Shown piece by piece: positions 33,585 to 45,721 of a DNA stretch of 64,000 nucleotides. The DNA is taken from positions 14,754,263 through 14,818,262 of the forward strand of contig OY848918.1 in assembly GCA_963693285.1 (NCBI GenBank). Direction: 5' to 3'. The notes under the pieces were generated by a model. It had not been told where the DNA came from, made no database searches, and saw only the letters and a program-made list of their open reading frames with translations. This DNA is from Xestospongia muta (Eukaryota; Porifera; Demospongiae; Haplosclerida; Petrosiidae). Both the position numbers and the translations under genes were made by a program. Positions within the stretch are counted from its first letter, which is position 1. Every line of letters begins with the position of its first letter.

Positions 33585-36480
33585 TCATTGAGGGTAGCAT
33601 CGAGTAGTGTTGGTTGCACAATCATCCAAACTAACTGTCTCGGATTCAATACATGACCGATCAGGACCAGTATTCTGATCTAACTGAGATTGAGGTTCTG
33701 GAAAGGTAACATGACGAGGATATTCCCAGGTGTCATCAAGTTCAGTACTTTGATCCTTACTCAGTAACTGGTCCACATGATGTTTCCAAATGATCCCGTC
33801 TTCAATTTCAACCAAAAACGTAACATCACCTTTCTTCTCCACTATTTTGCCACTAATCCATGAGGGGTCAATATCATGATAACTATGAACCATGACTTGC
33901 TGCCTTACTTCAAGTTGTCTGAACTATGAATGAGTGTCATGATTACTCTTCTGTAGACTTTGTTGGTCACAAACTTTAGTTTCTGTAATAGGTTTTAGTA
34001 AGTCCAGTACAGTTCTTAAAGGTTTTTTAGCATTAGTTCAGAGGGAGGTTTGCCAGTTGTTGAGTGTGGAATTGCTCGGTAAAACAAGAGAAAATTCGAG
34101 AGTGTATACTGACAAGTGTGGCCTTCTTTCTTTCCCTTCTTAAGAGAATTTTTTAGAGCTTGGACCAGTCTCTCTACAGCACCATTTGTTGTCGGGTGAT
34201 ATGGGGCTGACTTGAAATGTTTAATACCGTTGCTACAAAGAAAGATAGCAAACTCATTAGAGGTACACTGCGGGCCATTATCAGACACCAGCTGTTCTGA
34301 TTGGCCAAAAACAGAGAAAATGTGTCTTAGAACTTCGATTGTTGCCGTAGTAAACGTAGATGATACTTCACAGATCTCTGGCCATTTAGAGTAACTATCA
34401 ACTACAAGCAAATATGTCTTACTGAACAGTGGTCCAACAAAATCAACATGCACACATTGCCATGGCTGGCTTGGCCAAGACCAAGGGTGTAATGGTGAAC
34501 GAGATGGAGCATGTCAAACAGATAAACATGCATCACAAGATTTAGCTAACTGTTCAATTTCTTTATTGATTGAGGGCCACCACACAAATCCTCTAGCTAC
34601 TAGTTTCATCTTATTCATACCCATATGGCTTATATGCAATTCCTCAAGAACTTGAGCTCTAGGTTTCTTGGGTATAACTACACAAATTCTCCACGTGACA
34701 CAATCAGACTCTATTGTTAGCTCATTTGACCAGTGGTAGTATGGTTTGAGGTCTTCTGAAATTTTGGCTGGCCATCCATATCTTGTATAATATAGAACTT
34801 TACTCATAATAGGATCATTACGAGTGACAGTCTGGAGCTCAGTACACATAACAGGTAAGGTAAAAATTTGAGCAAGATTAAACATGGCTGATGTTCTTTC
34901 ACTTAAGGAGGACTCATCTTCAGTAACTGATAATGGAAGGCGAGATAGCCCATCAGCATTTCCATGAGCATTAGTAGATCTGAAAATAATGTTGTAATTA
35001 TAGGTTTGCAAAAGTACAGCCCATCTCTGTAGTCGAGCAGCTGTGATGGAAGGTATACATTTATAAAATCCAAATATGGTAGTCAGTGGCTTGTGGTCAG
35101 TAAATAAGGTAAATTCCCTACCATACTAATATTGGTTAAATTTATTTACACCAAATATTAATGACAACCTTTTTTCTCAATTTGATAATAGTTCCTTTCT
35201 GACTTTGAGAATGTCTGGGAGGCAAAAGCTATAGGCTTCTCCACCTCATCTGGTGTGACATGGGACAAGACTGCCCCAATGCCATGTTGGGAGGCATCGG
35301 TTGCTAATCGAATAGGGAGTGAGGGATTATAATGGGTGAGAACATGAGAGGAGGTCAACTTTTCATTGGCCTTTTGTACTGCTTTTGTACATTCTTCAGA
35401 CCACAACCATTTACGATTCTTTTGCAGTAGGCTGTTAAGGGGTTGTAATGTAGATGCCCAGTTCGGTATAAATTTGCCATAATAATCAACTAAGCCTAAA
35501 TAGGCTCTCAATTCAGTGACATTCTGAGGCTTGGGTGCATTGGGATAACATGGGTGCATTGGTACTATTAGATAGTATGAGGTATCCCTTGTGAAATAAT
35601 GTCCATAGTCTGCTGAAAAATAGCAGGAGCAGAGGCAATTCCAAAAGGCATTCTTGTATATTGGTAAAGTCCACAATGAGTGTTGATGATGACTAGGCCT
35701 TTGGATTGATTGTCCAGCAACATTAGCTGATATGCCTGAGAAAATCTAGTTTTGTGAATTTCTTACCTCCTGATACAGAAGCAAATAATTCTACAGGTTT
35801 TGGTAATGGGTATTGGTCAATCTCTAATGATGGACTAAGCGTGACCTTATAGTCACCACATATACGTATAGAGCCCTCTTTTTTGGGAACAACAATGATA
35901 GGTGCTGTCCACTCACTAAATACAATAGGCTTAATGATTCTAGCTGACTGGAGCTGGTCAAGTTCTTTCTCTATTCCATCTTTAAGTGCAAAAGGTACAA
36001 GACGAAGGAGCCAGAACTTGGGGATAGTATCAGGTTTGAGACGTAGTTTTGCAAAATACTGAGACATAGTTCCCAGTGTGTTACTGAATATCTTTGAATA
36101 CTTGTTGATTAATAGGTCTACTCCACTGATGAGGGATGTATGCAATATTTCATGCCAATTTAGGATGAGATCACTCAACCAATTTCATCCTAGTAGAGCT
36201 AGTCCAGCTCCTTTAACAACTACTAGATCCAATTCAACTTCTTGATCCTGGTAATTTACATGAACAGTGATTTCTCCTACTACATTCATCATTTCTGAAG
36301 TATATAGTGTCTTCAATATTACATCAGACTTGCGTAGTGTGTATTAAGAAAACTTGGATTTGTAATCATGTTGTGATATAAGGATACAGCAGCTCCAGTG
36401 TCTACTTCCATTATCAACAGGCTGTCTCCAATCCTGACTTCAACTTTGATTGGTCGACAAGCTTCGCCACCTACATTAAA
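33585..36480 (-). pseudogene. gypsy pol polyprotein
   Basis: In order: protease with MEVDTGAAVS near 36400; RT (35723-36178) with GIEKELDQLQSARIIKPIVF and APIIVVPKKEGSIRICGDYK; RT continuation FGIASAPAIFQQ near 35640; then a jump without the YxDD box to TELRAYLGLVDYYGKFI; RNase H with IRLATDASQHGIGAVLSHVT (35158-35400); linker DGLSRLPLS; zinc-binding HISHMG...CDACLSV (34514-34700); integrase core 34016-34453 with DFVGPLF, LVSDNGPQ and GAVERLVQALK, all three acidic residues present; C-terminal domain 33585-33893. Stops and frameshifts lie at about 34500, 35100 and 35700. Confidence 0.85.
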
Positions 36481-36539
36481 CAGTGCCAAGTCTTGATTGG
36501 GAGACGATGACTGATTACCACTCTTATCTTCTATTTCTT

Positions 36540-37334
36540 CTATATATTTTGTTCTCTGTGATCTAAAGCTATGTTTTCACCATTTGGATGTCTCACTCGG
36601 GTAAAGACTCTAACTGGAGGTCGGCCTGTCATAGGTCCTTTACTGCGACAGACAGCTTTCAAGTGACACCTTTTGCCACATTTCAAACAATCGACATCTT
36701 TATAGCGACACTGACTGGTGGTATGATTTGATTTACCACACCTGTAACACGTTGTGCTTAAAGAAGAGACTTGATTAGTGAGACCACTTGGGACTGTAGC
36801 AGCATTATTTATTGCTAGTGTTTGTTTGTCAACCGACTCAATATTTTGAGCCATCTCCACGGCTTTCGTGAATGTTACCTGATCTTCTAATGGTAGTCAC
36901 TTCTGAGTCAATTCTTTCCGAAGTCCACACACCAAGCGATCTCTTAAGGCAACATTGAGGTATGCCTCGAACCGACAGTGAGTTGATAGCTGCTTTAATT
37001 TGGCTACATACTCAGCAACACTTTCCCCCTCTTTTTGGGTCCTCTTTTGAAATTGAAACCGCTCGGCAATCACTGACAGAGCAAGTTGGTAATGCTTCTT
37101 GAGTATTTCCATTATGTCTTCGAACCTTTTGTCCTTGGGTAAGGTAGGCTGTAACAAGTTCCTGAGTAATGCATAGGTACTTTTTCCTACGATGGTTTGA
37201 AACACGGGAACTCTCTTCTCCTCTGGCACCTCATTTACCGTGAAGAACAGATTACCTTGCTCCACATAATCTGAAAATGACTCTGCCGATGGCTCAAACT
37301 CCAGCATCTGACCATATGTGGGTTTAAATACCAT
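36540..37334 (-). pseudogene. gypsy Gag
   Basis: Starts MVFKPTYGQMLEFEPSAESF at 37334, just after the 5' LTR and a GTGGCGACGAGAATGG region that should be the primer site. Capsid helices VIAERFQFQKRTQKEGESVA and RDRLVCGLRKEL follow. One in-frame stop at 36897-36899, then AVEMAQNIESVDKQ and two CCHC knuckles, CYRCGKSNHTTSQC and CLKCGKRCHLKAVC. Apart from that stop the frame is nearly intact. Confidence 0.82.
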
Positions 37335-37346
37335 TCTCGTCGCCAC

Positions 37347-37510
37347 TGTAATGTCTGTACTTACTATAGACAAAGATTTATTGCGATTATAACACAAAGA
37401 CACAGGCACAAAAACAACATCTAGAAAAGCATGACAACCCAACCCAACTGAGCATGTTCTAACCATATATTCATACATAATTATTAGTAACACAATTAAG
37501 ATCCACTACG
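37347..37510 (-). repeat. 5' LTR
   Basis: Partner of 33299-33470; begins TGTAATGTCTGT in plus orientation and is followed by the GTATG target duplication at 37511-37515. Confidence 0.75.
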
Positions 37511-37515
37511 GTATG

Positions 37516-39948
37516 CAATGGAGTTGTTTGTCAATGTATCTCCAGATTTGACTCCTCTCTGATCTTTTGCTTTCCATAGCTACACATACACACAGTCTGG
37601 TAGAATACAATAGAATTATAGTAGATACTACACACATCCTTTTTGAGAAGTTGTATATATAAGAATATAAGTGTGAAGTTCTATAGTAAGTAATAATTAA
37701 AATAGTGTATGTTGTTTTTGACAAAGCCTTATAAGTCAATTGATTGACTATGTATCAGTTATAACCAGTATATTGTTAAGAGATGTACCTAATACCTAAT
37801 CATAACAATAGTGCTTAGTTGTAACTAAGTTGCATCTAACATATAATTTAATATTGTATGAAAGCAATTAGACAAATTATTTTAAACATAATTAAAAACT
37901 TAATTAACTCTTAAACAAAGTTTTAATTACATGTAAGTCAATGATGCATAATGAATATATTATTTATATATATAATTTACATTTTTAATGAAAGTGAACT
38001 AATTAATTAAATAGAAAGTATTTTAATGTATTGAAAAGTAACAGCTTATCATTCTCACTGCAAATAAATAATAGAAACACTTGTACAGGATAATTGATAA
38101 TTCTACTATAACTCACAATTCCTATATATTATATACTAATTGATAATGCTTTTTACATAATTCTTCCTTATACATAAGTTATTAGTATATATCACTAGAT
38201 ACAATGTACTTTTTAAAAGTTTTATATTTGTTGATTTCCTACCTTTGTCTAGTTAGTTTATTGTTGGAAACAATGTTTCTTGTCTTTATTGTCATAGTAC
38301 ATGCATGTACCAAATTGACTTACATTAATTTCCTGTAGGATTAATATAGCTACGCTAGATGCTTCTAACTTACCAACACTATACACTAACTATCATAACT
38401 AACACACAGCCACTTGAACATTGGATATAATTATAATTAAATAGTTGGAGATACCATGGCCACTATAAATAAATAGAATTAAAAAAATTAGAATTGATTA
38501 TCAAAATTTCTAAAAAATATATAGATAAGTGCATTGTTATTGTATAAAGTATTCATAATCATTGCCACTACATGGTATATAATCACATTTATTATTATGA
38601 CATGAGACATTAACTTATCTGATGTTATGAATGTGAGATTATGGATAATTGCTATAGTATAGCCTACACTATGGTATAGAACAATGTTATAGCACAAATC
38701 ACATCCTACAGAGCAAGATAATATCATTCCTACTCCAATCATTGGTCCATTAAGAATACTTTTTTAAACAGCTACTGATGTTAAATCTTTAGGAACCTTT
38801 TTGTGAACAGAGTTCAAGCAATCATATGTCAGTGGAAAATAAGATAAAAATGCTAAAACACTGGCACCTGTTTATAAATCCAGATAATGCAAACTTTATA
38901 ACACAATGAACATTTAGTTGTAGCACATGATGTTAAGAAAATTTTGAACATTGTATATTGAGAAAATAGCATTTGGTTCAATATTATTAATGGAACATAG
39001 ACTATAAGAGAAACAATATTTATTTCATATTATTTAATAATAAAACAAGCATTAATTAGATTAAGAGGAAAAAACCTTTTGCTTATTCAGTTACTACAAC
39101 AAATATTACTTAACACATTATACTAACAGAGCAGGATACAAAAATCCTTTTAATAGTTGTGGTTTTATTGCCATCAATAGAATATAGCATTATATTTGTT
39201 TGATTCTTGCTTATAGATAAAGATGAAATATAACCTTCTTTATTCTTGAGTATACACTGTAAAAATTGATTTGTTGATAGCAATATATTGAAAGACTTGA
39301 TCTATATTTTAAGCTAATAGGAAGTTATGTTACAAGTTAGTTCACTGTCAGTCAGTAGTTTACACCCACACTGACTGATAACAACATTATGCCTTCACTA
39401 GCTTTATAAATTATATCATGTTGATAGCTGATTTTGACACATGGCTATCAATATATTCTTCTCATACATATAGTATGCATGCAGTGTGAAGTGGTGTTAC
39501 ATGAGACTATTTTCTTCTAATAGTAAACAAAGTATGTTGTATTCATTAGCTTATTGTAGTGAATAGTCATTTAAGAAGACATGTGACATTGCTGAAATGG
39601 AATGTTACAAGTAGAGATGGCTATGACCACAGACTACCTAATAAATGCGAGGGAGAAATTGAGAAATATTCCACATGAGAATGCCATAATTACAGAATGG
39701 TAATAGTACAAGTGAAGAGAGTATTTTAATCCACTGTTTATGTGTATTTGTATGTATGTATATATGTATATACATATATGTATATGTATGCATGTATGTA
39801 TGTACGTATTTGTGTGTGTGTGTGTATGTATGTATTTACATATATATGTCTATGTGTATGTCTTCAACTTCAACAGTGATACAATTGTATGGCATTTCAG
39901 GAGAATATAGAAACCAAACTGAGTAGTTTAAGATTACATGTATATTGT
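37516..39948. other. no gene; part of a gene A intron repeat and AT-rich DNA
   Basis: 37600-37740 is a partial copy of the intron segment at 29950-30120 and 54765-54890 (shared TACTACACACATCCTTTTT-like and GTGAAGTTC blocks). The rest is AT-rich with no supported exon. 39252-39275 resembles one end of the MITE at 61976. Confidence 0.5.
39745..39860. repeat. TATG/TG microsatellite
   Basis: Compound simple repeat of TATG, ATGT and TG units, with a perfect-looking TATGTATATACATATATG palindrome inside. Confidence 0.85.
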
Positions 39949-40365
39949 ATGGTGAAAGAAATAATTATGTTCTTAATGTTATTAATTAACAGAACTTTTA
40001 GTGATTAACTTTTCACATAAAGTGTTTTTGAAAAAAAATAATAGTAATGAAAACAACTCATGGCAGAAACCACATTTAAAATGTAAAAGACATAGATTAT
40101 TTCAGCAACAGAAAAGTACAGAAATAATGAGAATAATGTAGAATTTATTATTAAATTAAAGTGCATTAATGAGAAGTACTATGTAAGCAGTCACTAGTCA
40201 TAGCCTGTCCTCAAGAAATTATTGCTTTTATGGCTATACTTGTATTTTGAGAAGACCTTCATAAACTCTATCAGAAATTGTCACTCTATTGTTTCTAATG
40301 CAAAGATTTTGTCCCCAGGTAAAATACCATCTTTTTGGGTTTTGCAGAAGTTAGCGTTGAAAAGA

Positions 40366-40533
40366 GTTTACTCATTTAATATCCGCCCACAGTAAAACTA
40401 ATATCTATTTTATGGCACAATTTTACACTAGTTTCCACCCTCAACTGGAAGTGGTGTAAAATTACCCCATATAAAGTAATAACTACACATTCAACTGAAG
40501 GAAGATTTTAACACTGACCTTTGAACTCACTTA
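40366..40533 (+). repeat. left TIR of the 6-kb transposon
   Basis: Pairs with 46190-46357 (shared ATGGCACAATTTTACACTAG, CCCTCAACTGGAARTGGTGT, AAATTACCCCATA, TTCAACTGAAGGAAGATTTT). Its inner end is duplicated in tandem (about 40490-40575 and 40575-40650). Confidence 0.85.
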
Positions 40534-40754
40534 AAATTTTCACATTACAAAGTATTGAATAAGAGTACTGAGTTTAACTGAAGGAAGATTTTAACATTGA
40601 CCTTTGAACTCACTTAAATTTTTCTCATTATAAAATAATTAACAAGAGTACTGAGTCAGAAAGTTAATGATGTATATGATTGAGTAAATGAATGAATTCA
40701 GTTCATAACACTGTTTTAACACTATAATGAATTGAATATTAATAAGATTAATCA

Positions 40755-41461
40755 TCAGTCAATAATTTCCATATCTTCGTCATCATATGATGCCTCTTCT
40801 GTAACTCCGTCATACGGGAAGTACACAGAGTACTTGCCAGTTATCATATATGAGGATACAATTCTTTCATACCATTGTTCCTGTCCTTTTTGATCAACAA
40901 ATTTCATTTTTGCACATTTCCAATAATTTCTGGATGAGTTTTTGGAATACATTTAACAATACTGTCACTTACACATATGCGTTTCGGTAGTTTGCTGCTC
41001 GATGATTGTTCAGAACTGTCAATACCTCGTTTTCTAGGGGAAAAATCTGACATAAAGTATGAGGATATAATTCCTTCATACCATTGTTCCTGTTCTTTTG
41101 CATTAACAAATTTCATTTTTGCACATTTTTCAAAAATTTCTGGATGAGTTTTTGGATTACATTCAACAATACCGTCACTTATACATATGCGTTTTGGTAG
41201 TTTGCTGCTTGATGAATGTTCAGAACTGTCAATACCTCGTTTTCTAGAGGAAGAGTCTGACTGAAAGTTGTCAACGCGATCTGGAGGTCCATGCTGACAA
41301 CTTTTATCTGGTATGGATTTCGCCAATCGTTGTGATTGTTTGTTGACAGCAGTTGTTCTTCTTGATTCCTCTGTTTTAGATCTATATGATAAGGTGACTC
41401 CCTTTTTAGCAGCTATATGCTTTAAGCAAGCAAGTTTATCTATTTTATATACTTTCATCAT
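40755..41461 (-). pseudogene. C-terminal Tudor-like module, partly duplicated
   Basis: C-terminal region of the transposase. After a basic Ser-rich linker (SSSRKRGIDSSEHSSSSKLP) it reads CNPKTHPEIFEKCAKMKFVN and EQWYEGIISSY, then, in the last unit, GKYSVYFPYDGVTEEASYDD and EDMEIID. The W-x-x-x-I...GKYxVxF pattern resembles Tudor-type chromatin readers. A 209-bp tandem duplication (40851-41059 and 41060-41265) repeated the linker and half the module; a frameshift near 40930 separates the last unit. Confidence 0.55.
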
Positions 41462-41539
41462 TGATAGTTTGAGACATTGCGGTGAATCACTTTTACAGTC
41501 TTTGTTTCTTTTTCCCCATCATTGGCACTGCTAGGGCAT

Positions 41540-42800
41540 GCTTGCCATTGGTCAATTGTCATTACTGAAAAAGAGTTACTAAGCATCTTGAGGTGATCAC
41601 ATCTAGCCCACTATTGAGCCAAGTTTTTTGCAGCTGACCAATTGCAATTTTCATCAATAAATTTGGCATCCTCAAAATCACAAACTCCAGGTAATACTTA
41701 AAGAAGTTGTACTACTTTTCAAACATTGGAAAGTGTTTCAAAACAAGCAATTATGCTGGTAGAACTTTCAAGTACTTGAATTTTGGAACAAATTTTTAAA
41801 AACAATCCTTTCTCTTTTTCTCTCTGTTGTGATAATGATACCTTTTCAGCAACACGCTGGCATTAACGTTGCCAATGCACTTTGCATCCTTTAAGAAGTT
41901 TATCAGCCATCTCCTTTCCCACAGCTGATCTTAGTCCTTTGATTTCTGCATCAGACCAGTCAATAACAATTGTTTGAAGTGTTATTCCTAACTCAAAATC
42001 AGTTCTACTGCTTTTACATTTTTCAAACAGTTTCTTAAAACACAGAGCATATCCTCCACTGTTTTGAGCATCTAGTCTAATGCGAGTTACAACAATCCAT
42101 TCCATTGAGGAATTATCAAAAGCCACTGCATTAAAAATATAAGGATATTCTTTAGAACTATCATACGTTATGTCACATTGAATAAAATCTGCTTGACTGG
42201 ATATCTGTGACATAAAGGGTGACATAGTGAAAATATATTTTATTCCATTTTCCATTCCTGTTGACACAAGATAGGGTCTATCGTGCTTTTGTACATTGTT
42301 AATTCTTTGTCATTAGAATTACCTATTTCATTGCCCTCCTTATCAATTACATCAGCTATCTCCTCAAAAGGCATTGGTGACCAGTTCTTATCCAAAAGAC
42401 CTCTCATTTGTTTTGTCTTTCGTATCTGTTGTGTCATTTTGCCTGCATGACAGCTAGCACTATCGATGGCTGAGGGTATAAAGCCTAGTCCTTTTCCACA
42501 CGCTATGTCAGAGGGAGTCAGTGATGAGTTTACAGATATGGCATTACTAATTTATTCTTTAACACATTGTGCCATTTTGCTTGGAGCATTTATTTTATGG
42601 TTATGCAAATTTTCAGATGATGATTTTTGACAATGAACTAACCCTCCAATCCAACGTCTTTCATCGTACTTATCCTTTGGATGAATGTATACAAATTGAA
42701 CAGGACAATCATTTGATTGTATTAATGGAACATTATGCTTTGGACAGTTCCTTCTGTTTCTAATAGCAACAACATGGGTACATTCCTCTTCAGGACAATA
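41540..42800 (-). pseudogene. Cys-rich finger and MULE-like DDE transposase core
   Basis: In order: VKYCPEEECTHVVAI, NCPKHNVPLI, DCPVQFVYIHP and RRWIGGLVH, then a His-rich strand and TPSDIACGKGLGFIPSAIDS (42440-42800); KMTQQIRKTKQMRGLLDKNW; ADFIQCDITYDSSKEYPYIF with the first Asp; EWIVVTRIRLDAQNSGGYAL; TIVIDWSDAEIKGLRSAVG with the second Asp; LLKGCKVHWQR, the C-x-H motif (41863-42267); and near 41550-41650 a NLAQWWAR-like helix and TNAVER-like end. This is the MULE/KDZ-type layout. Stops at about 42555 and 41850. Confidence 0.72.
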
Positions 42801-43092
42801 TTTAACACCTAAACAACATGCAGATCAAAAAAACACCTCCTTGTTCTCTCCACTTATTTTAACATGAATTAGACGATCTTTGTTCAGCTGCCCTTTTGAG
42901 AGTTGAATATCCTTCCATATGAAATCAGGGGTCATCACATGATTGCTGAAGGTTAAATACATTTTCAGTATACCATAATTGTTGTGATGAGGCAAAAGGG
43001 AGGATATCAGGAAACTGATAACTACTTTTATTTTCAAGTTTAAGCCAGTTTTTAGGCTCTGATAGAAGCTTCCTAACTACAGATAAAATATT

Positions 43093-44765
43093 TCAACCTT
43101 TTCCAAGTTGCTTTCTTTTTAACTTATTATTATCAGTACTTGAACAGGAGCTTTGGTGTGAATTGTTGTGCAACTGCCTGTTTGTGCTACTATTTTCTTG
43201 TGGTAAAAGGAGTGGTTCAGTGCTATTAATTACCTGAGTTCCCTTTTCAGTTCCATAGTAAGCACCATTTACTGAATATGCACCATTACTTTTAATCATT
43301 GACTTCAATTCCAACTGTACCAAACAAAGAACATGACATAGCTTAATGAATGTCCTCCAAAAATGCATGCTTCTACCTTTATGATTTCCATACGAAAAAG
43401 ATGTCTTGTCATATCTGTTGGTCCATGCAATATTTGATCCCCTGATCCATTCAGCAATTTTAACTCCACCTTTACATCCAAGCTGAGATAAGGCACTAAG
43501 TAAAACATTCAATTCATCCTTCAAGTCAATGTCATCGCCTATTGGTTGCTGAACGTACATCACAACAATCTCCACTAGCATTTGCTGAACTACTTTCTTC
43601 ACCAAATATGGATAAAAGGAGCATCCTACGGCAAACTCCTGCTAAATGGGCATTAACGTACTGCCATGACTTGGAAAATCCTGTCAAAATTCGATTGCAC
43701 CTTTCTGCATTAGCTAAATTATTCAATACCCATGAGTTAGCATGGGAGATGTCTGATTTACGATACAGTATTGTTACACATGCTTGCTGGCCATCTCTAT
43801 CGGCTTGCCCTAACTCTTGAGCCTAAGATTGTAAACTTTCAAGGATTCCATTCTGAACAACGTGGCGAATGTCTGGTTTGTCAACCCCAATGCCAAAAGC
43901 TTTTGTAGCTACTATTGTTTTTACCTGCCCTGACTTCCACTTGACATAAGATTCATGTTGAGAAAGTGCATCTATCTCTCCATGATATCCTACGGCATCT
44001 ACTCCAACCTCTTGCAATGCACTTACAATTGGTCCAATGTCTGCTATAAAATCTGTATATACAATAGATGGCATTGAATTTATAATCTCTGCTACCTTTT
44101 TTCCAAACTGAACTGCAGCAGGTGATGATGAATCACTACTTAATTCTTCAACTTTTAGGGTAATGTTAGGTCGATTTACTGAAGATTTACTGATTACCGG
44201 ATTTCGTAAGGGTAACTTAATGTCATTCTCCACACCTTCTGTAGCAGTTGCTGTCAGGGTCATGATTGGAACATCTAGAAAGTCTGACTTTAATCTCGGT
44301 AGCTCACTAAATGCATTTCGGAAGTCATTCCATTCAGTGTACAAATGTGCCTCATCAATTTCAATGAGTGACAATTTATCAGCATGTGCAAGGGAATGTA
44401 ACTTCATCAGATTACTGGGCTTGGTTATCCACTCTGGAGTGACAAATATCAACTGTTCTTTGCTGTCTGGGTTCAAAGCACGCACTTCAGCCAGTTTATC
44501 AAGCTGAGAAGATCCCAAAAGTACAGATAGTACTTGAATATCATTGAATTTATGAATCTGATCTTGCATAAAGATTATGGTTGGAGTCACAATGATAGCC
44601 TTCTTGTTTAGATAAACAGGTGGAAAAAAAAACATAAACTTTTACCACTACCTGTTGGTTGACCAACTAATGTATCCTTTCCTTCGATTGTAGCAGTTAT
44701 GATATTTTTTGAAAAGGTTTAAAGGACGTAAGATAGAATCTCTCAGCCAAAGTTGCAATGAGTGT
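43093..44765 (-). pseudogene. RecQ-type DNA helicase of the transposon
   Basis: SF2 helicase: FHHATLIATLAERFYLTSFK lead-in, Walker A GQPTGSGKS (about 44640-44665), IVTPTIIFMQDQI, DEAH in LIEIDEAHLYTEW, TLTATAT, YTDFIADIGPIV, YHGEIDALSQ and VATKAFGIGVDKPDIRHVVQ. Motif VI is decayed (QELGQADRDG) after a TAG near 43824. The RecQ-Ct part follows: CNRILTGFSKSWQYV, CRRMLLLSIFGEE and CCDV (zinc-binding), then DLKDELNVLLSALSQLGCKG and VKIAEWIRGS, a winged-helix-like end. Frameshift near 43550. Probably unwinds element DNA during transposition. Confidence 0.82.
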
Positions 44766-45234
44766 AGCATGATGAAATATTTCTTCAGCCGATGATGAAT
44801 TAGATATCATCATACTCGTCATACTCATCCTCCATGTTATAATCACATTGAGTGGGTGTACGTGTTTTGTCAGACTCAGATGGCTGTTTATGTGGTGTTT
44901 CCTAATATGTAAAGTCACAGTCATATTTCAGATCATTCAGTGTATTAGCTAATGTACTAAATATTTCACAGAAAAATTTCATTAAGGTTTGGTGCAAGTA
45001 TAAGAAACATATTCATAGAGGTAACACTATACTAAAGTACTCAATTTTACAAGTAATTTATTTGCTGATATAATATTGTTCTAATTTTTCTTTTAATACT
45101 ATTATTATATTGATCAACATGTATTTATTGTCATGCAGTAACCAGAGAAAACAAACAAGCACTTGAGCTGTGTAAATTGAGGTAAGACAGCACCAGTACA
45201 AAGACAATTACAGCAACCACATTTACTTTGACTT

Positions 45235-45400
45235 TACCTTAGTATTGTGGTTTCTTCTTTTTGGATGTTTATGCCACTGTTTGTTACATGTTTTACACCT
45301 TGATGAATTGCATACATTACAAAAGACATTAGCATACTCTCCACAGGATATACACATTCATTGGTAAGCTCATCGTCTATAGACTCTGTTGAAAACAATT
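45235..45400 (-). pseudogene. B-box-like zinc finger exon of the transposon
   Basis: After an AG acceptor near 45387 and two in-frame stops, the frame reads CISCGEYANVFCNVC then RCKTCNKQWHKHPKRRNH: C-x2-C-x7-C-x2-C-x4-C-x2-C-x4-H-x2-H. B-box and related fingers share this spacing. It lies between the ubiquitin-like and helicase parts. Confidence 0.5.
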
Positions 45401-45465
45401 TAATTATGATAACCATGATTTCAATTGAAAATTATTTTTAAGTAAACAATTAGTGTACACAAAGG

Positions 45466-45721
45466 TACCATCTCCACTGCCACCATCACCTCCACCTCCT
45501 ACATCTTTAACAAGTAGACTAACGCATTCTCCATCCTTCAGCCCATAATCACGTAATGGAACATGTGGTTGTATCAAAGATCCACAATAAAATAACATCT
45601 GAATAAGTTTTGAAATGCCAGTAACTTTCTTTATCTTGAGGTATAATGATCTGCCAAGGACACACTGGTTAACTGATATAAGTATGGCTTTTCCGGAAGG
45701 AAGCTTAACATCCATTTTCAT
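45466..45721 (-). CDS. ubiquitin-like domain of the transposon
   Basis: From MKMDVKLPSGKAILISV (start at 45721 or 45715) the frame follows ubiquitin over its whole length: LYLKIKKVTGIS aligns with the alpha helix and GI turn, MLFYCGSLI with the LIFAGK strand, PLRDYGLKDGECVSLLV with the LSDYNIQ strand, and it ends KDVGGGGDGGSGDG. Length to the first GG is about 74 residues, as in ubiquitin. A splice donor (GATG/GTACCT) follows at about 45466. The frame extends upstream to 46018 but that part (hydrophobic) has no ubiquitin similarity and may be non-coding. Confidence 0.72.

Larger units (their letters stand above)
33299..37510 (-). mobile_element. Ty3/gypsy retrotransposon with both LTRs
   Basis: LTRs at 33299-33470 (3') and 37347-37510 (5'), about 90 percent alike by eye. 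A 5-base target duplication GTATG is at 33294-33298 and 37511-37515. A polypurine tract (AAGGAAGGAA on the minus strand) abuts the 3' LTR. Gene order gag, protease, RT, RNase H, integrase fits Ty3/gypsy. The coding region has stops and a deletion over the RT active site. The 5' LTR seems to lack a few terminal bases. Confidence 0.85.

Noticed and set aside
38488..38742. 84-codon minus frame with Ile/Asn/Tyr bias
   Set aside because: Composition follows AT-rich DNA; no domain or homologous position in copy A or B.
43542..43820. 92-codon plus-strand frame over the helicase region
   Set aside because: Antisense shadow of the RecQ C-terminal region, which has clear motifs on the minus strand.
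44163..44507. 114-codon plus-strand frame
   Set aside because: Antisense of helicase motifs DEAH and TATAT; no domain of its own.
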